Source: Terriglobia bacterium (GTDB lineage Bacteria > Acidobacteriota > Terriglobia > UBA7540). Taken from it: a stretch of 6,263 bases of DNA. Under the pieces are notes generated by a model that was not told the DNA's origin, did no database searches, and saw nothing but the letters and a program-made list of their open reading frames with translations. A program made the translations under genes and the position numbers. Positions 1 through 5,481 of this stretch are shown here, piece by piece. Each line of letters opens with the position of its first letter. The stretch's first letter is position 1. The stretch is taken from contig JASHYZ010000236.1 in NCBI GenBank assembly GCA_030042795.1, forward strand, positions 1 through 6,263, read 5' to 3'.

Positions 1-499
1 TGTAGGTGTTCTGGTCAATTCGGTCGATTTCGTGCGCTTGCACAAAGAGCGCGCCACTCGTGGTAGGGAGGTTCGAGTGATGCCCTTCGGTGGCATGCAC
101 GTAGCCGTGGGCCTGGGTGAAGGTACCCACGTCTGTGATCACGTTGTAGACTGCCCGGTCTGCCTCGATATAAGCTCTGGGATCGCTGAACGACACGTTG
201 CCACTCGCATCAATCTCGCCGGTGGATCTGTTGTAAGTCGCCCGGTCTGCCAACAGGCGCGCTTCGCGGTACGTGACCTCAACGTGACCGGCGAGTTTAA
301 CCACGCCGTTGCTCTCCCGCTGGGAATCCGCGTACACCGTTGCGGTCTCAAAAGGGTTCTGCAAGAGCGGCGGAATCTCAACCTCTTGGGCCCAAGCCCT
401 CTCGGTGACCGACATTGCCAGCAGGGTAACGAGCAAGACAGGCGCAACGGTCAACAGGTTGATTTGCCACTGCAAGCAGACAGGCTGGCGATTCGTCAT
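1..499 (-). CDS. lptD: LPS-assembly protein LptD, N-terminal part (gene cut by window edge)
   Basis: Reading the minus strand from the ATG at 499-497 gives 166 uninterrupted codons that leave the window at position 1. Residues about 13-31 form a hydrophobic signal-peptide core, ending in an A-W-A site near residue 37, so the product is exported through Sec. From about residue 50 the protein shows the repeating beta-strand pattern of the LptA/LptD N-terminal (OstA-like) domain: V-x-L-x-G-x-V, then ADRATYN with DASGNVSF, then a second unit EADRAVYN. In this family the periplasmic domain takes LPS from the LptA bridge and the C-terminal barrel, outside this window, inserts it into the outer membrane. 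The run IDRIDQNTY matches what I recall just before the LptD thiol/barrel region, which favours LptD over a free-standing LptA. An in-frame TAG 15 nt upstream of the ATG fixes this as the first ATG; only a weak ribosome binding site precedes it. The gene is divergent from the RDD gene. Confidence 0.8.
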   Translation of the reverse strand, partial: MTNRQPVCLQWQINLLTVAPVLLVTLLAMSVTERAWAQEVEIPPLLQNPFETATVYADSQRESNGVVKLAGHVEVTYREARLLADRATYNRSTGEIDASGNVSFSDPRAYIEADRAVYNVITDVGTFTQAHGYVHATEGHHSNLPTTSGALFVQAHEIDRIDQNTY

Positions 500-535
500 C
501 GGGATCGGAAGCGCCTACTCTATTTCGAGGCGTCT

Positions 536-564
536 TTGTTTTTCGAGACCGCTTTTGCTAAGAT
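536..564 (+). promoter_or_regulatory. Putative sigma70-type promoter of the RDD gene
   Basis: TTGTTT (536-541) and TAAGAT (559-564) are separated by exactly 17 nt, and TGC directly precedes the -10, giving an extended -10 form. Transcription would begin near 571 and leave a leader of about 30 nt before the GTG at 603. This fits that start better than the ATG at 576. It is a pattern match only, in a divergent spacer where a promoter is expected. Confidence 0.45.
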
Positions 565-590
565 GCGACGTAGGCATGACGGGCTTCCCC

Positions 591-594
591 GAGG
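591..594 (+). promoter_or_regulatory. Ribosome binding site GAGG deciding the GTG start at 603
   Basis: GAGG lies 8 nt before the GTG at 603-605. The competing ATG at 576 has no well-spaced purine-rich site. The GTG start also places the first zinc-ribbon cysteine at residue 3, as I recall for related proteins. Confidence 0.6.
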
Positions 595-602
595 TCAGCG
601 AA

Positions 603-1637
603 GTGAAGTGCCCCGAGTGCGGGTTTGTCAGTTCTCCCCCACCGGCCGCGTGCAAGCGGTGCGGCCACCGGTTTACCGTGGAAGAATCCCGGCCTGACGC
701 TGCTGAACAAGTTCTGAGTTCCCACATCCTTGACGCGCCGCTTCTCCCCGCGGCGGGGGCCGGTTTCGCGGAGTCAGTGTCCGAGATGCCGGTGAATCTG
801 CCCGGACAGCCGTGGCAAGATGAGATCGCGGAACGTGTAGCGCGTTACCGGCGCAGGCGGTCGCGTGATCGCAACACCCAGGATACAGCCAATTCCAACC
901 TGGAGTTCGACTTCGAACTCAGCCGCGATGAACCTGATGAGGAAGACAGGCAAGCGGCCCAAACAGGGCCGGTCGAAGACGAATTTGATGCGCTACTGAG
1001 GGACGGCGTCGCGTCGCGCGCCCAAGTTCCTCCTACCCTTGATTCGGTGCCCATCGAAAGCGTCGGCTTCCGGGCCGACGCAACCCGGCCGTGGCCTAAG
1101 CCGGCGGAAGCTACCGTCCCGCGATCCGCGCCGGTGGAGATTGTCTTAGGTCCGGGCCCGTCAGAAGAGGAAGAGTCCGAGACGCCGAACGATGATGAAG
1201 CGCTCCTGGCCGCTTCCCTTGGACGGAGGCTGGCGGCTGCGCTGGTGGATGGTTTGGTTCTGCTCATCGCGGCCTGCGTGTTCACGCTGGTATTCGCAAA
1301 GACCGGAGGCGAAGTGGGGCCGCGCCCTTCCAACGCCACCATTGCCGTGTTGGTGATCGCAGCGGCGTCTCTTGTAGTTTTTTATTTTGCATTGTTCACC
1401 GCGCTGGCCTTTGCCACACCGGGCCAGTCTGCGCTCGGTCTTCGCGTGCGAACGCTGGATAATCAAATGCCCGACGCCTCCGCCGCGGTGTGGCGCGGGG
1501 TGGGCTACCTGGTGTCAACCGCCGCCCTGATGCTTGGTTTTATCTGGGCGGTTTTTGACAGTCAAAGGCTCACCTGGCACGACCACATGTCGGGAACCTG
1601 CCTGGCTCTTCGTGGAGAACCAGTCAGCCGCTCCTGA
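603..1637 (+). CDS. RDD family membrane protein with N-terminal zinc ribbon
   Basis: The product is 344 aa. Residues 1-24 form a short zinc ribbon, with C3-P-E-C6 and C17-K-R-C20. A conserved-looking basic helix, WQDEIAERVARYRRRR, lies at 71-86. A long, low-complexity, acidic and proline-rich linker (about 90-200) follows. The RDD domain occupies about 203-340, with GRRLAAALVDG entering the first membrane segment (about 210-232), a second segment at about 247-272, the TPGQSALGLRVR motif after it, a third at about 300-318, and the closing RLTWHDHMSGT. The family name comes from conserved Arg and two Asp residues; its function is mostly unknown, with ion exchange shown for a few members. The zinc ribbon and linker are probably cytoplasmic. 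The frame is open upstream to 309, but that stretch is antisense to lptD and has no recognisable protein, so GTG 603 with its GAGG is preferred; ATG 576 is the alternative. No substrate or partner is evident from the neighbours. Confidence 0.85.
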   Translation: MKCPECGFVSSPPPAACKRCGHRFTVEESRPDAAEQVLSSHILDAPLLPAAGAGFAESVSEMPVNLPGQPWQDEIAERVARYRRRRSRDRNTQDTANSNLEFDFELSRDEPDEEDRQAAQTGPVEDEFDALLRDGVASRAQVPPTLDSVPIESVGFRADATRPWPKPAEATVPRSAPVEIVLGPGPSEEEESETPNDDEALLAASLGRRLAAALVDGLVLLIAACVFTLVFAKTGGEVGPRPSNATIAVLVIAAASLVVFYFALFTALAFATPGQSALGLRVRTLDNQMPDASAAVWRGVGYLVSTAALMLGFIWAVFDSQRLTWHDHMSGTCLALRGEPVSRS

Positions 1638-1799
1638 CGCGGTTGTAGTGTGAATGCGAAGAAAGCATGAGGGACTTCAGGTGAAAGCGGGAAGTCTCGC
1701 TCGACAAGCCAAACTCTGCGCGATTTTCCTCGTCGCCCCCACCTGCAGAGTGAAAGCCTCGGCGAGCTCTTCCGTCGAGGATCGATTGCGATCCGGTCC

Positions 1800-1806
1800 A
1801 GGAGGT
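1800..1806 (+). promoter_or_regulatory. Strong ribosome binding site deciding the GTG start at 1811
   Basis: AGGAGGT, near-perfect to the 16S 3' end, ends 4 nt before GTG 1811-1813. A 6-bp hairpin with a tetraloop (GGATCG, ATTG, CGATCC; 1779-1794) ends 5 nt before it. Confidence 0.75.
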
Positions 1807-1810
1807 AAGC

Positions 1811-2551
1811 GTGGCTGATTCGTTTCAGGGATTTCCTACCGAGTCTTTTCAGTTCTTTAGGGACCTGGCGAAGAACAACAACAAGCCGTGGTTTGACGCC
1901 CATCGTGACGTTTACGAGACTCACGTGATAGGCGCGTTTTGCGGCCTGCTCGCAAGGCTGGAGCTGTTCCTGTTAGAACTAAATCCTGACTTCGAGGTTT
2001 CCGGGAAAACCAACGCCAACTTTTCCCGCATCAATCGCGACATTCGCTTCAGCAAGGATAAAACGCCCTACAAGTCAAACTACTATCTCTACGTCTATGA
2101 CGCCCGCCGCTCCCGCAAGACGGACGGATACCTGTACGTGGGCCTGTCTGCCGACTGCCTCACCACAGGATTTGCAACCTACTCGGCCTGGGGCCGCGGC
2201 AACAAAAGTGCACTCGAGACGGTCTTCCGGCCCCGCTTCCGCAAAGAACGCGCACTCTTTAATCGGGTGGTGGAGCGCAGTCTGCGATCGAAGCGGTACG
2301 AAACCTACTGGCATCGCATGGAGAAAGGCGATTGGGCGCAACACGCCCGTCTACCACGGCTGGACGCAGACTGGTTGACTCTTCAAGGCTGGATCGTCCG
2401 CAAAGTGTTCCCGCCTCAAAGCCGGGGCGTGAGTACACCGGCCCTGGCACGGCAAGTGGAAAGCATCTTCCGCGACCTCTACCCCCTCTACATTTTCACG
2501 TCCTACTCGGGCCCTCGTTGGCAGCAAAAGCTCAAAGAGCAGCTTCGCTAA
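1811..2551 (+). CDS. DUF2461 (TIGR02453) family protein
   Basis: This 246-aa soluble protein has no signal peptide or membrane segment. It matches the DUF2461/TIGR02453 family from end to end: F-P-x-E-S-F-x-F-F-x-x-L near the start, NNNKPWFDAHR at 22-32, the family hallmark RINRDIRFSKDKTPYK at 73-88, then a glycine-rich YLYVGLSAD strand and a basic C-terminal half ending in the usual dimension-like P-L-Y segment. The length is close to the family's usual 210-240 residues. The family is widespread in bacteria and fungi and has no established biochemical function, so none is assigned. GTG 1811 is chosen because of the strong AGGAGGT before it and because the family motif begins within 10 residues. 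The gene follows the RDD gene by 173 nt on the same strand and converges on the oxidoreductase gene with a 39-nt gap. It may share the RDD transcript, but the spacing is loose. Confidence 0.85.
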   Translation: MADSFQGFPTESFQFFRDLAKNNNKPWFDAHRDVYETHVIGAFCGLLARLELFLLELNPDFEVSGKTNANFSRINRDIRFSKDKTPYKSNYYLYVYDARRSRKTDGYLYVGLSADCLTTGFATYSAWGRGNKSALETVFRPRFRKERALFNRVVERSLRSKRYETYWHRMEKGDWAQHARLPRLDADWLTLQGWIVRKVFPPQSRGVSTPALARQVESIFRDLYPLYIFTSYSGPRWQQKLKEQLR

Positions 2552-2559
2552 GATCGGGA

Positions 2560-2591
2560 ACTCGCGTCGAGCGAGAACGCGTTGCGCGAGT
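2560..2591. terminator. Weak inverted repeat between convergent genes, possible bidirectional terminator
   Basis: ACTCGCG (2560-2566) and CGCGAGT (2585-2591) are perfect 7-bp arms around an 18-nt loop. An alternative 5-bp hairpin, CTCGC/GCGAG (2561-2565 and 2571-2575), lies inside. It sits in the 39-nt gap between two convergent stop codons, where a terminator is expected. It has no T-run on either strand, and its right arm touches the stop of the minus-strand gene, so support is thin. Confidence 0.2.
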
Positions 2592-3883
2592 CACGAGAGT
2601 TGGGTCTGCCCCGGAATCGCCACCGGTGCCACAGCCAAGTCGCCCCACTCGAGCTTTGCCGGCATCAGAGTTTCGCTTGAATTCAAGGCCTGGTCCCAAG
2701 TTACCTTCTGGCCTGTGTAGGCGGCCATGCGGCCCAAAATCGCGGTCAGTGTGCTTTCGGCGACGGGCTTGAGTTCGTTGTACGGCTTGTCGGCGCGAAT
2801 GGCCGCGATCAGGTCGGTGTGCTCCTGGACGTAGGGCAGATTGTCTTTCCCTTCGAGGCGCCAACTCCTCTCACCCGTAATGGTGTACTTGTTCACCTGG
2901 CAAAAGCCTTTGGTACCAATCAGAGCTTCGGAGACGTTGTTTTCGCAATGCGGTATCTGGCGGCAGTAGCTGGCCACGTGAATTCCACCCGGGTATTCGT
3001 AGTCAATCGCGAAGTGATCGTAAATGTTGCCATACTCCGGGGCGGTGCGTACCTGACGCCCGCCCAGTCCTACGGCGCTCACCGGATGCGCATTGGTCGC
3101 CCAGTTGGCCACATCGAGATTGTGGACGTGTTGCTCCACAATGTGGTCGCCGCAAAGCCAGGTGAAGTAGTACCAGTTGCGGAGCTGCCACTCCAAGTCG
3201 CTCCAGCCTTGCTCCTTCGGATGCACCCAAATGGGACCTTGATTCCAGTAAACGCGCGCCTCGGTGATGTCACCGATGGCGCCGTCGTGGATTCGCTTCA
3301 GAGTTTCGATATAGCCTCTCTGATGGTGACGCTGAGTGCCCACTCCGACGTGCAGTCCCTTCGCCTGGGAATCGTCCACGGCCTTCAGGACCGTGCGGAT
3401 GCTGGGTCCATCCACACCAACAGGTTTTTCGGCGAAGAAGTTCTTTCCGGCGGCGACCGTCTCTTGAATGAACCATGGACGGAAACCAGGTGGGGTGGCC
3501 AAGATAACGTAGTTCACCTCATCTAATGCGAGCAGTTTCTGAAAGGCTGCGAGGCCAGTGAATTGGCGGTCCGTCGGCACGTCCACCTTATCCTTGAACT
3601 GCGAAAGGTAAGTCAGGCTCTTATCGAGGTGATCTTTGAACACATCCGCCATGGCCACCAGCTTCACACCCTGAGCGGAATTGAAGGCATTCTCCACCGC
3701 GCCCGTGCCGCGCTCGCCGCAGCCGATCAAGCCGATCCTGATTTCGTCGCTCCCGGCCGCATGGACCGCAGGTAGATTGCCGAACCGCGCGGTGATGGCG
3801 CCGCCCACCAATGCGGCTCCTGATGTCTTCAGAAAACTCCTGCGCGATGAATCTGGCTTGCTAACCTCTTCCGGATTTTGCAT
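2591..3883 (-). CDS. Tat-exported Gfo/Idh/MocA family oxidoreductase
   Basis: The 430-aa product is of usual length for exported members. Residues 13-19 (SRRSFLK) and the following hydrophobic stretch to about 32 form a twin-arginine signal, with likely cleavage after VHA at 40-42. Export through Tat implies a folded, cofactor-loaded periplasmic enzyme. The Rossmann fold starts with IRIGLIGCGERG (48-59), the dinucleotide-binding glycine motif, and has the family EKP at 152-154, whose Lys is catalytic in characterised members. GDHIVEQHVHNLD at 245-257 corresponds to the active-site helix; by alignment from memory, H254 matches the catalytic His of inositol dehydrogenase, and E250 replaces its Asp. 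Family members oxidise or reduce sugars, inositols and similar polyols with NAD(P). The substrate cannot be read from sequence. The ATG start is fixed by AAAGGAGGT 5 nt upstream. It lies 286 nt downstream of the same-strand SUMF1 gene, with a repeat element between them, so co-transcription is doubtful. Confidence 0.9.
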   Translation of the reverse strand: MQNPEEVSKPDSSRRSFLKTSGAALVGGAITARFGNLPAVHAAGSDEIRIGLIGCGERGTGAVENAFNSAQGVKLVAMADVFKDHLDKSLTYLSQFKDKVDVPTDRQFTGLAAFQKLLALDEVNYVILATPPGFRPWFIQETVAAGKNFFAEKPVGVDGPSIRTVLKAVDDSQAKGLHVGVGTQRHHQRGYIETLKRIHDGAIGDITEARVYWNQGPIWVHPKEQGWSDLEWQLRNWYYFTWLCGDHIVEQHVHNLDVANWATNAHPVSAVGLGGRQVRTAPEYGNIYDHFAIDYEYPGGIHVASYCRQIPHCENNVSEALIGTKGFCQVNKYTITGERSWRLEGKDNLPYVQEHTDLIAAIRADKPYNELKPVAESTLTAILGRMAAYTGQKVTWDQALNSSETLMPAKLEWGDLAVAPVAIPGQTQLS

Positions 3884-3888
3884 TGGAA

Positions 3889-3897
3889 ACCTCCTTT
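3889..3897 (-). promoter_or_regulatory. Strong ribosome binding site of the oxidoreductase gene
   Basis: On the minus strand, AAAGGAGGT ends 5 nt before the ATG at 3883-3881. It is the best translation signal in the window and fixes the start. Confidence 0.8.
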
Positions 3898-4010
3898 AGT
3901 GTGCTGTCACCGAAGTTCGTTGATAAATTGCGAGAGGCGGAAGTGCTCGTTCGCAAGCCCCGAAGGAGCGGTATATGCTGCGAACTTCTGAGACATAACT
4001 CTAATCAAAC

Positions 4011-4160
4011 AGTTCGTTGAAAAACCCGTCCTAACTGTCATTCCGAAGAGCCGCCGGCGACGAGGAATCTCATAGTTCCTTTAGTCTCAGAGCGAGATTC
4101 CTCCGCCTCGCAAGTCTCGGCGTCGGAATGACACGGTTCCGAAATGTTCTTCAACAAACT
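4011..4160. repeat. Nested 150-bp inverted-repeat element (MITE-like)
   Basis: The ends are AGTTCGTTGAAAAAC (4011-4025) and, inverted, AGTTTGTTGAAGAAC (complement of 4146-4160), identical at 13 of 15 positions. They enclose the palindromic repeat at 4036-4133. The element fills the spacer and ends 9 bp from the stop of the SUMF1 gene. No open reading frame belongs to it, so any movement would need an enzyme supplied elsewhere. No clear target-site duplication is visible, so the mobile interpretation is inference. Confidence 0.45.
4036..4133. repeat. Palindromic intergenic repeat, copy A
   Basis: The outer arms TGTCATTCCGA (4036-4046) and TCGGAATGACA (4123-4133) are perfect over 11 bp. The inner arms GAGGAATCTC (4062-4071) and GAGATTCCTC (4094-4103) are perfect over 10 bp around a 22-nt loop. 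The segments between the arms do not pair well. The order CATTCYGA then GARGAATCTC is shared with the copy at 5295-5381. As RNA it could fold 3' of the SUMF1 transcript and protect or terminate it. A run of five T follows on the minus strand, but about 11 nt beyond the stem base, so it is not a classic terminator. Confidence 0.75.
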
Positions 4161-4169
4161 CTTAGGTCG

Positions 4170-5270
4170 TCATTCGTACTTCTTCACCAACGACTTTACC
4201 CCTTTGAGCTTCTCGTCTTCCTCGAGAGGACGCACCACGCGAAAGCCCACGAACGTCGCGTCGGTGTGCCACCAGATGCTCTGCGGGCGCTGCGGGTCTT
4301 CCTGGCTCCAGTCGGGATTCGACGCCTGACGCGCGGCGCAGCGCACGCGTTTAGGGTCGTCGTCCCACGAACCGCCTCGCACGACGTTCGGATACTTTTT
4401 AGCCGTCGGCAGCAGCACAGGCTCCACAAGCAGCTCGCCAGGTTTAGACATCTTGTAGAAGTCCTTGTCATATTCCTCGAGCACCCATTCGGCAACATTT
4501 CCCAAAATGTCGTAAAGTCCCCAAGGGTTCGGCTTTTTCTTTCCAATTTCGTGCGGCTTGGCATCGGAATTGTCCATGTCCCAGGCGTAATCGCCAAGTT
4601 GTTTCGTGTCGCTGCCGAAGAAGTAAGGACCCTCCGAGCCCGCGCGACAGGCATACTCCCACTCGGCTTCGGTGGGCAGCCGGTAATCCTTCCCAGTCTT
4701 GGCCGAAAGCCACCGTGTGTATTCCATCGCCGCATGGTGGGTCATGTCAATAGCCGGATGATGGTCCCGCCCAAAGCCGAAGGTCTCATCGGAGTAAGGA
4801 GGCGTGGGCCGCGTCACGGCGTCTGCCAGCTTGTCATTCTCCGGCCGCGCCGGCAGCATGCCGGAAGCGTTAGGCTGCGGAACGTCGCTGCTGAAGGCAA
4901 AGATGTCATACTCGTCCCAGGTGGTCTCGTACACCTCCATCCAAAAAGGGTTGATGCGCACTTGATGCTGTGGACCCTCGTCGTCCGAACGGCCAACCTC
5001 CGTTGACGGGCTGCCCATGGTGAAGGTCCCGCCCGGAATCGGCACCATTTCAAACTGCACCTTGGTTCCGGGAATCGTCTCTGTGTAAGGCCTCATTTCG
5101 GCGACGGCCGTCGCGGCGGCTTTGGGTGCGGCGCTCACCGCTTCCGAAGGCCGAGCCGGCGATTGCGCGCGAGCAAGATGCATCAAGTGGGAAATCGGGC
5201 TCAACCACAAAAGCGCGAATACCACCAGCGATCCAGTCAGAGCTGTCACGGGGTGCTTTGTTCTAAACAT
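4170..5270 (-). CDS. Exported SUMF1 / formylglycine-generating-enzyme-fold protein, probably not an active FGE
   Basis: The 366-aa product starts with a Sec-type signal (hydrophobic core about 10-27, likely cleavage near A-R-A at 33-35), then an Ala-rich linker to about 60. The SUMF1 (FGE-sulfatase) domain fills about 70-348: MVPIPGGTFTMGS (75-87), DEGPQHQVRINPFWM (97-111), ETTWDEY, PAIDMTHHAAMEYTRWLS (172-189), DYRLPTEAEWEYACRAG (195-211), NPWGLYDILGNVAEWV (248-263), VVRGGSWDDDPKRVRCAAR (296-314) and GFRVVR (342-347). True FGEs oxidise a sulfatase Cys to formylglycine using two Cys spaced C-x4-C. Here C311 is present but the partner position, residue 306, is Pro, so FGE activity is unlikely. 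Related cofactor-less members serve as ergothioneine-type sulfoxide synthases, lectin-like or structural proteins. No sulfatase gene is in the window. ATG 5270 is the only in-frame start before a TGA at 5297-5295; its ribosome binding site is weak. It is divergent from the ApbE gene. Confidence 0.87.
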   Translation of the reverse strand: MFRTKHPVTALTGSLVVFALLWLSPISHLMHLARAQSPARPSEAVSAAPKAAATAVAEMRPYTETIPGTKVQFEMVPIPGGTFTMGSPSTEVGRSDDEGPQHQVRINPFWMEVYETTWDEYDIFAFSSDVPQPNASGMLPARPENDKLADAVTRPTPPYSDETFGFGRDHHPAIDMTHHAAMEYTRWLSAKTGKDYRLPTEAEWEYACRAGSEGPYFFGSDTKQLGDYAWDMDNSDAKPHEIGKKKPNPWGLYDILGNVAEWVLEEYDKDFYKMSKPGELLVEPVLLPTAKKYPNVVRGGSWDDDPKRVRCAARQASNPDWSQEDPQRPQSIWWHTDATFVGFRVVRPLEEDEKLKGVKSLVKKYE

Positions 5271-5294
5271 GCCGCTGCCAAAATCCGTAGACTG

Positions 5295-5381
5295 TCATTC
5301 TGAGCGAAGCGAAGAATCTCAGCATTGCGTTTCGTTCCCCCTAAAGAAAAATGCGGGGATTCTTCGCTGCGCTCAGAATGA
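5295..5381. repeat. Palindromic intergenic repeat, copy B (strong hairpin)
   Basis: Positions 5295-5320 pair with 5356-5381: 12 perfect pairs (TCATTCTGAGCG with CGCTCAGAATGA), one A/G mismatch, then 13 pairs including one G-T, around a 35-nt loop. The core CATTCTGAGCGAAGCGAAGA resembles a dispersed intergenic repeat that I recall from acidobacterial genomes. It sits between divergent genes, 24 bp before the SUMF1 start and 100 bp before the ApbE start, so it may lie in the SUMF1 leader or separate the two promoters. The A/T-rich TTTATATT at 5393-5400 just beyond it is the only promoter-like -10 material; no matching -35 was found. Confidence 0.8.
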
Positions 5382-5469
5382 AAGGCCGTTCGTTTATATT
5401 GCATCCATGAGGTTCTGTTTAGCCGCAACGGCCATCTCGCCAACCCAAAGCTCTGCTAGGATTCTTGAG

Positions 5470-5474
5470 AAAGG
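5470..5474 (+). promoter_or_regulatory. Ribosome binding site favouring the GTG start at 5482
   Basis: AAAGG (part of GAGAAAGG) lies 7 nt before GTG 5482-5484. The alternative in-frame ATG at 5407 has no such site. Confidence 0.5.
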
Positions 5475-5481
5475 TTCGAAA

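Noticed and set aside
309..602. Upstream extension of the RDD protein by 98 residues
   Set aside because: It overlaps the lptD coding region on the other strand, lies mostly upstream of the putative promoter, and encodes nothing recognisable. The GTG at 603 has a proper ribosome binding site.
32..697. Plus-strand open frame over the lptD start and the RDD start
   Set aside because: Antisense to the lptD signal and OstA-like domain and out of frame with the zinc ribbon; no recognisable protein.
1562..1924. Minus-strand open frame (120 codons) across the RDD/DUF2461 spacer
   Set aside because: It overlaps both flanking genes on the opposite strand, is very basic, and has no family resemblance.
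2819..3526. Plus-strand open frame (235 codons) opposite the oxidoreductase gene
   Set aside because: It lies entirely within the convincing Gfo/Idh/MocA gene and shows no domain or ribosome binding site of its own.
4036..4133. CRISPR-like or classic rho-independent terminator reading of the repeat
   Set aside because: There are no regularly spaced direct repeats, and the only T-run is about 11 nt beyond the stem base on the minus strand. A dispersed palindromic repeat fits better.
4128..5006. Long plus-strand open frame (292 codons) opposite the SUMF1 gene
   Set aside because: The minus strand encodes a full, motif-by-motif SUMF1 protein. The plus-strand product is Arg/His/Leu-rich, without recognisable domains, as expected for antisense of GC-rich coding DNA.
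4170..5270. Annotation as an active formylglycine-generating sulfatase maturase
   Set aside because: Residue 306 is Pro where the first catalytic Cys is required, and no sulfatase is nearby.
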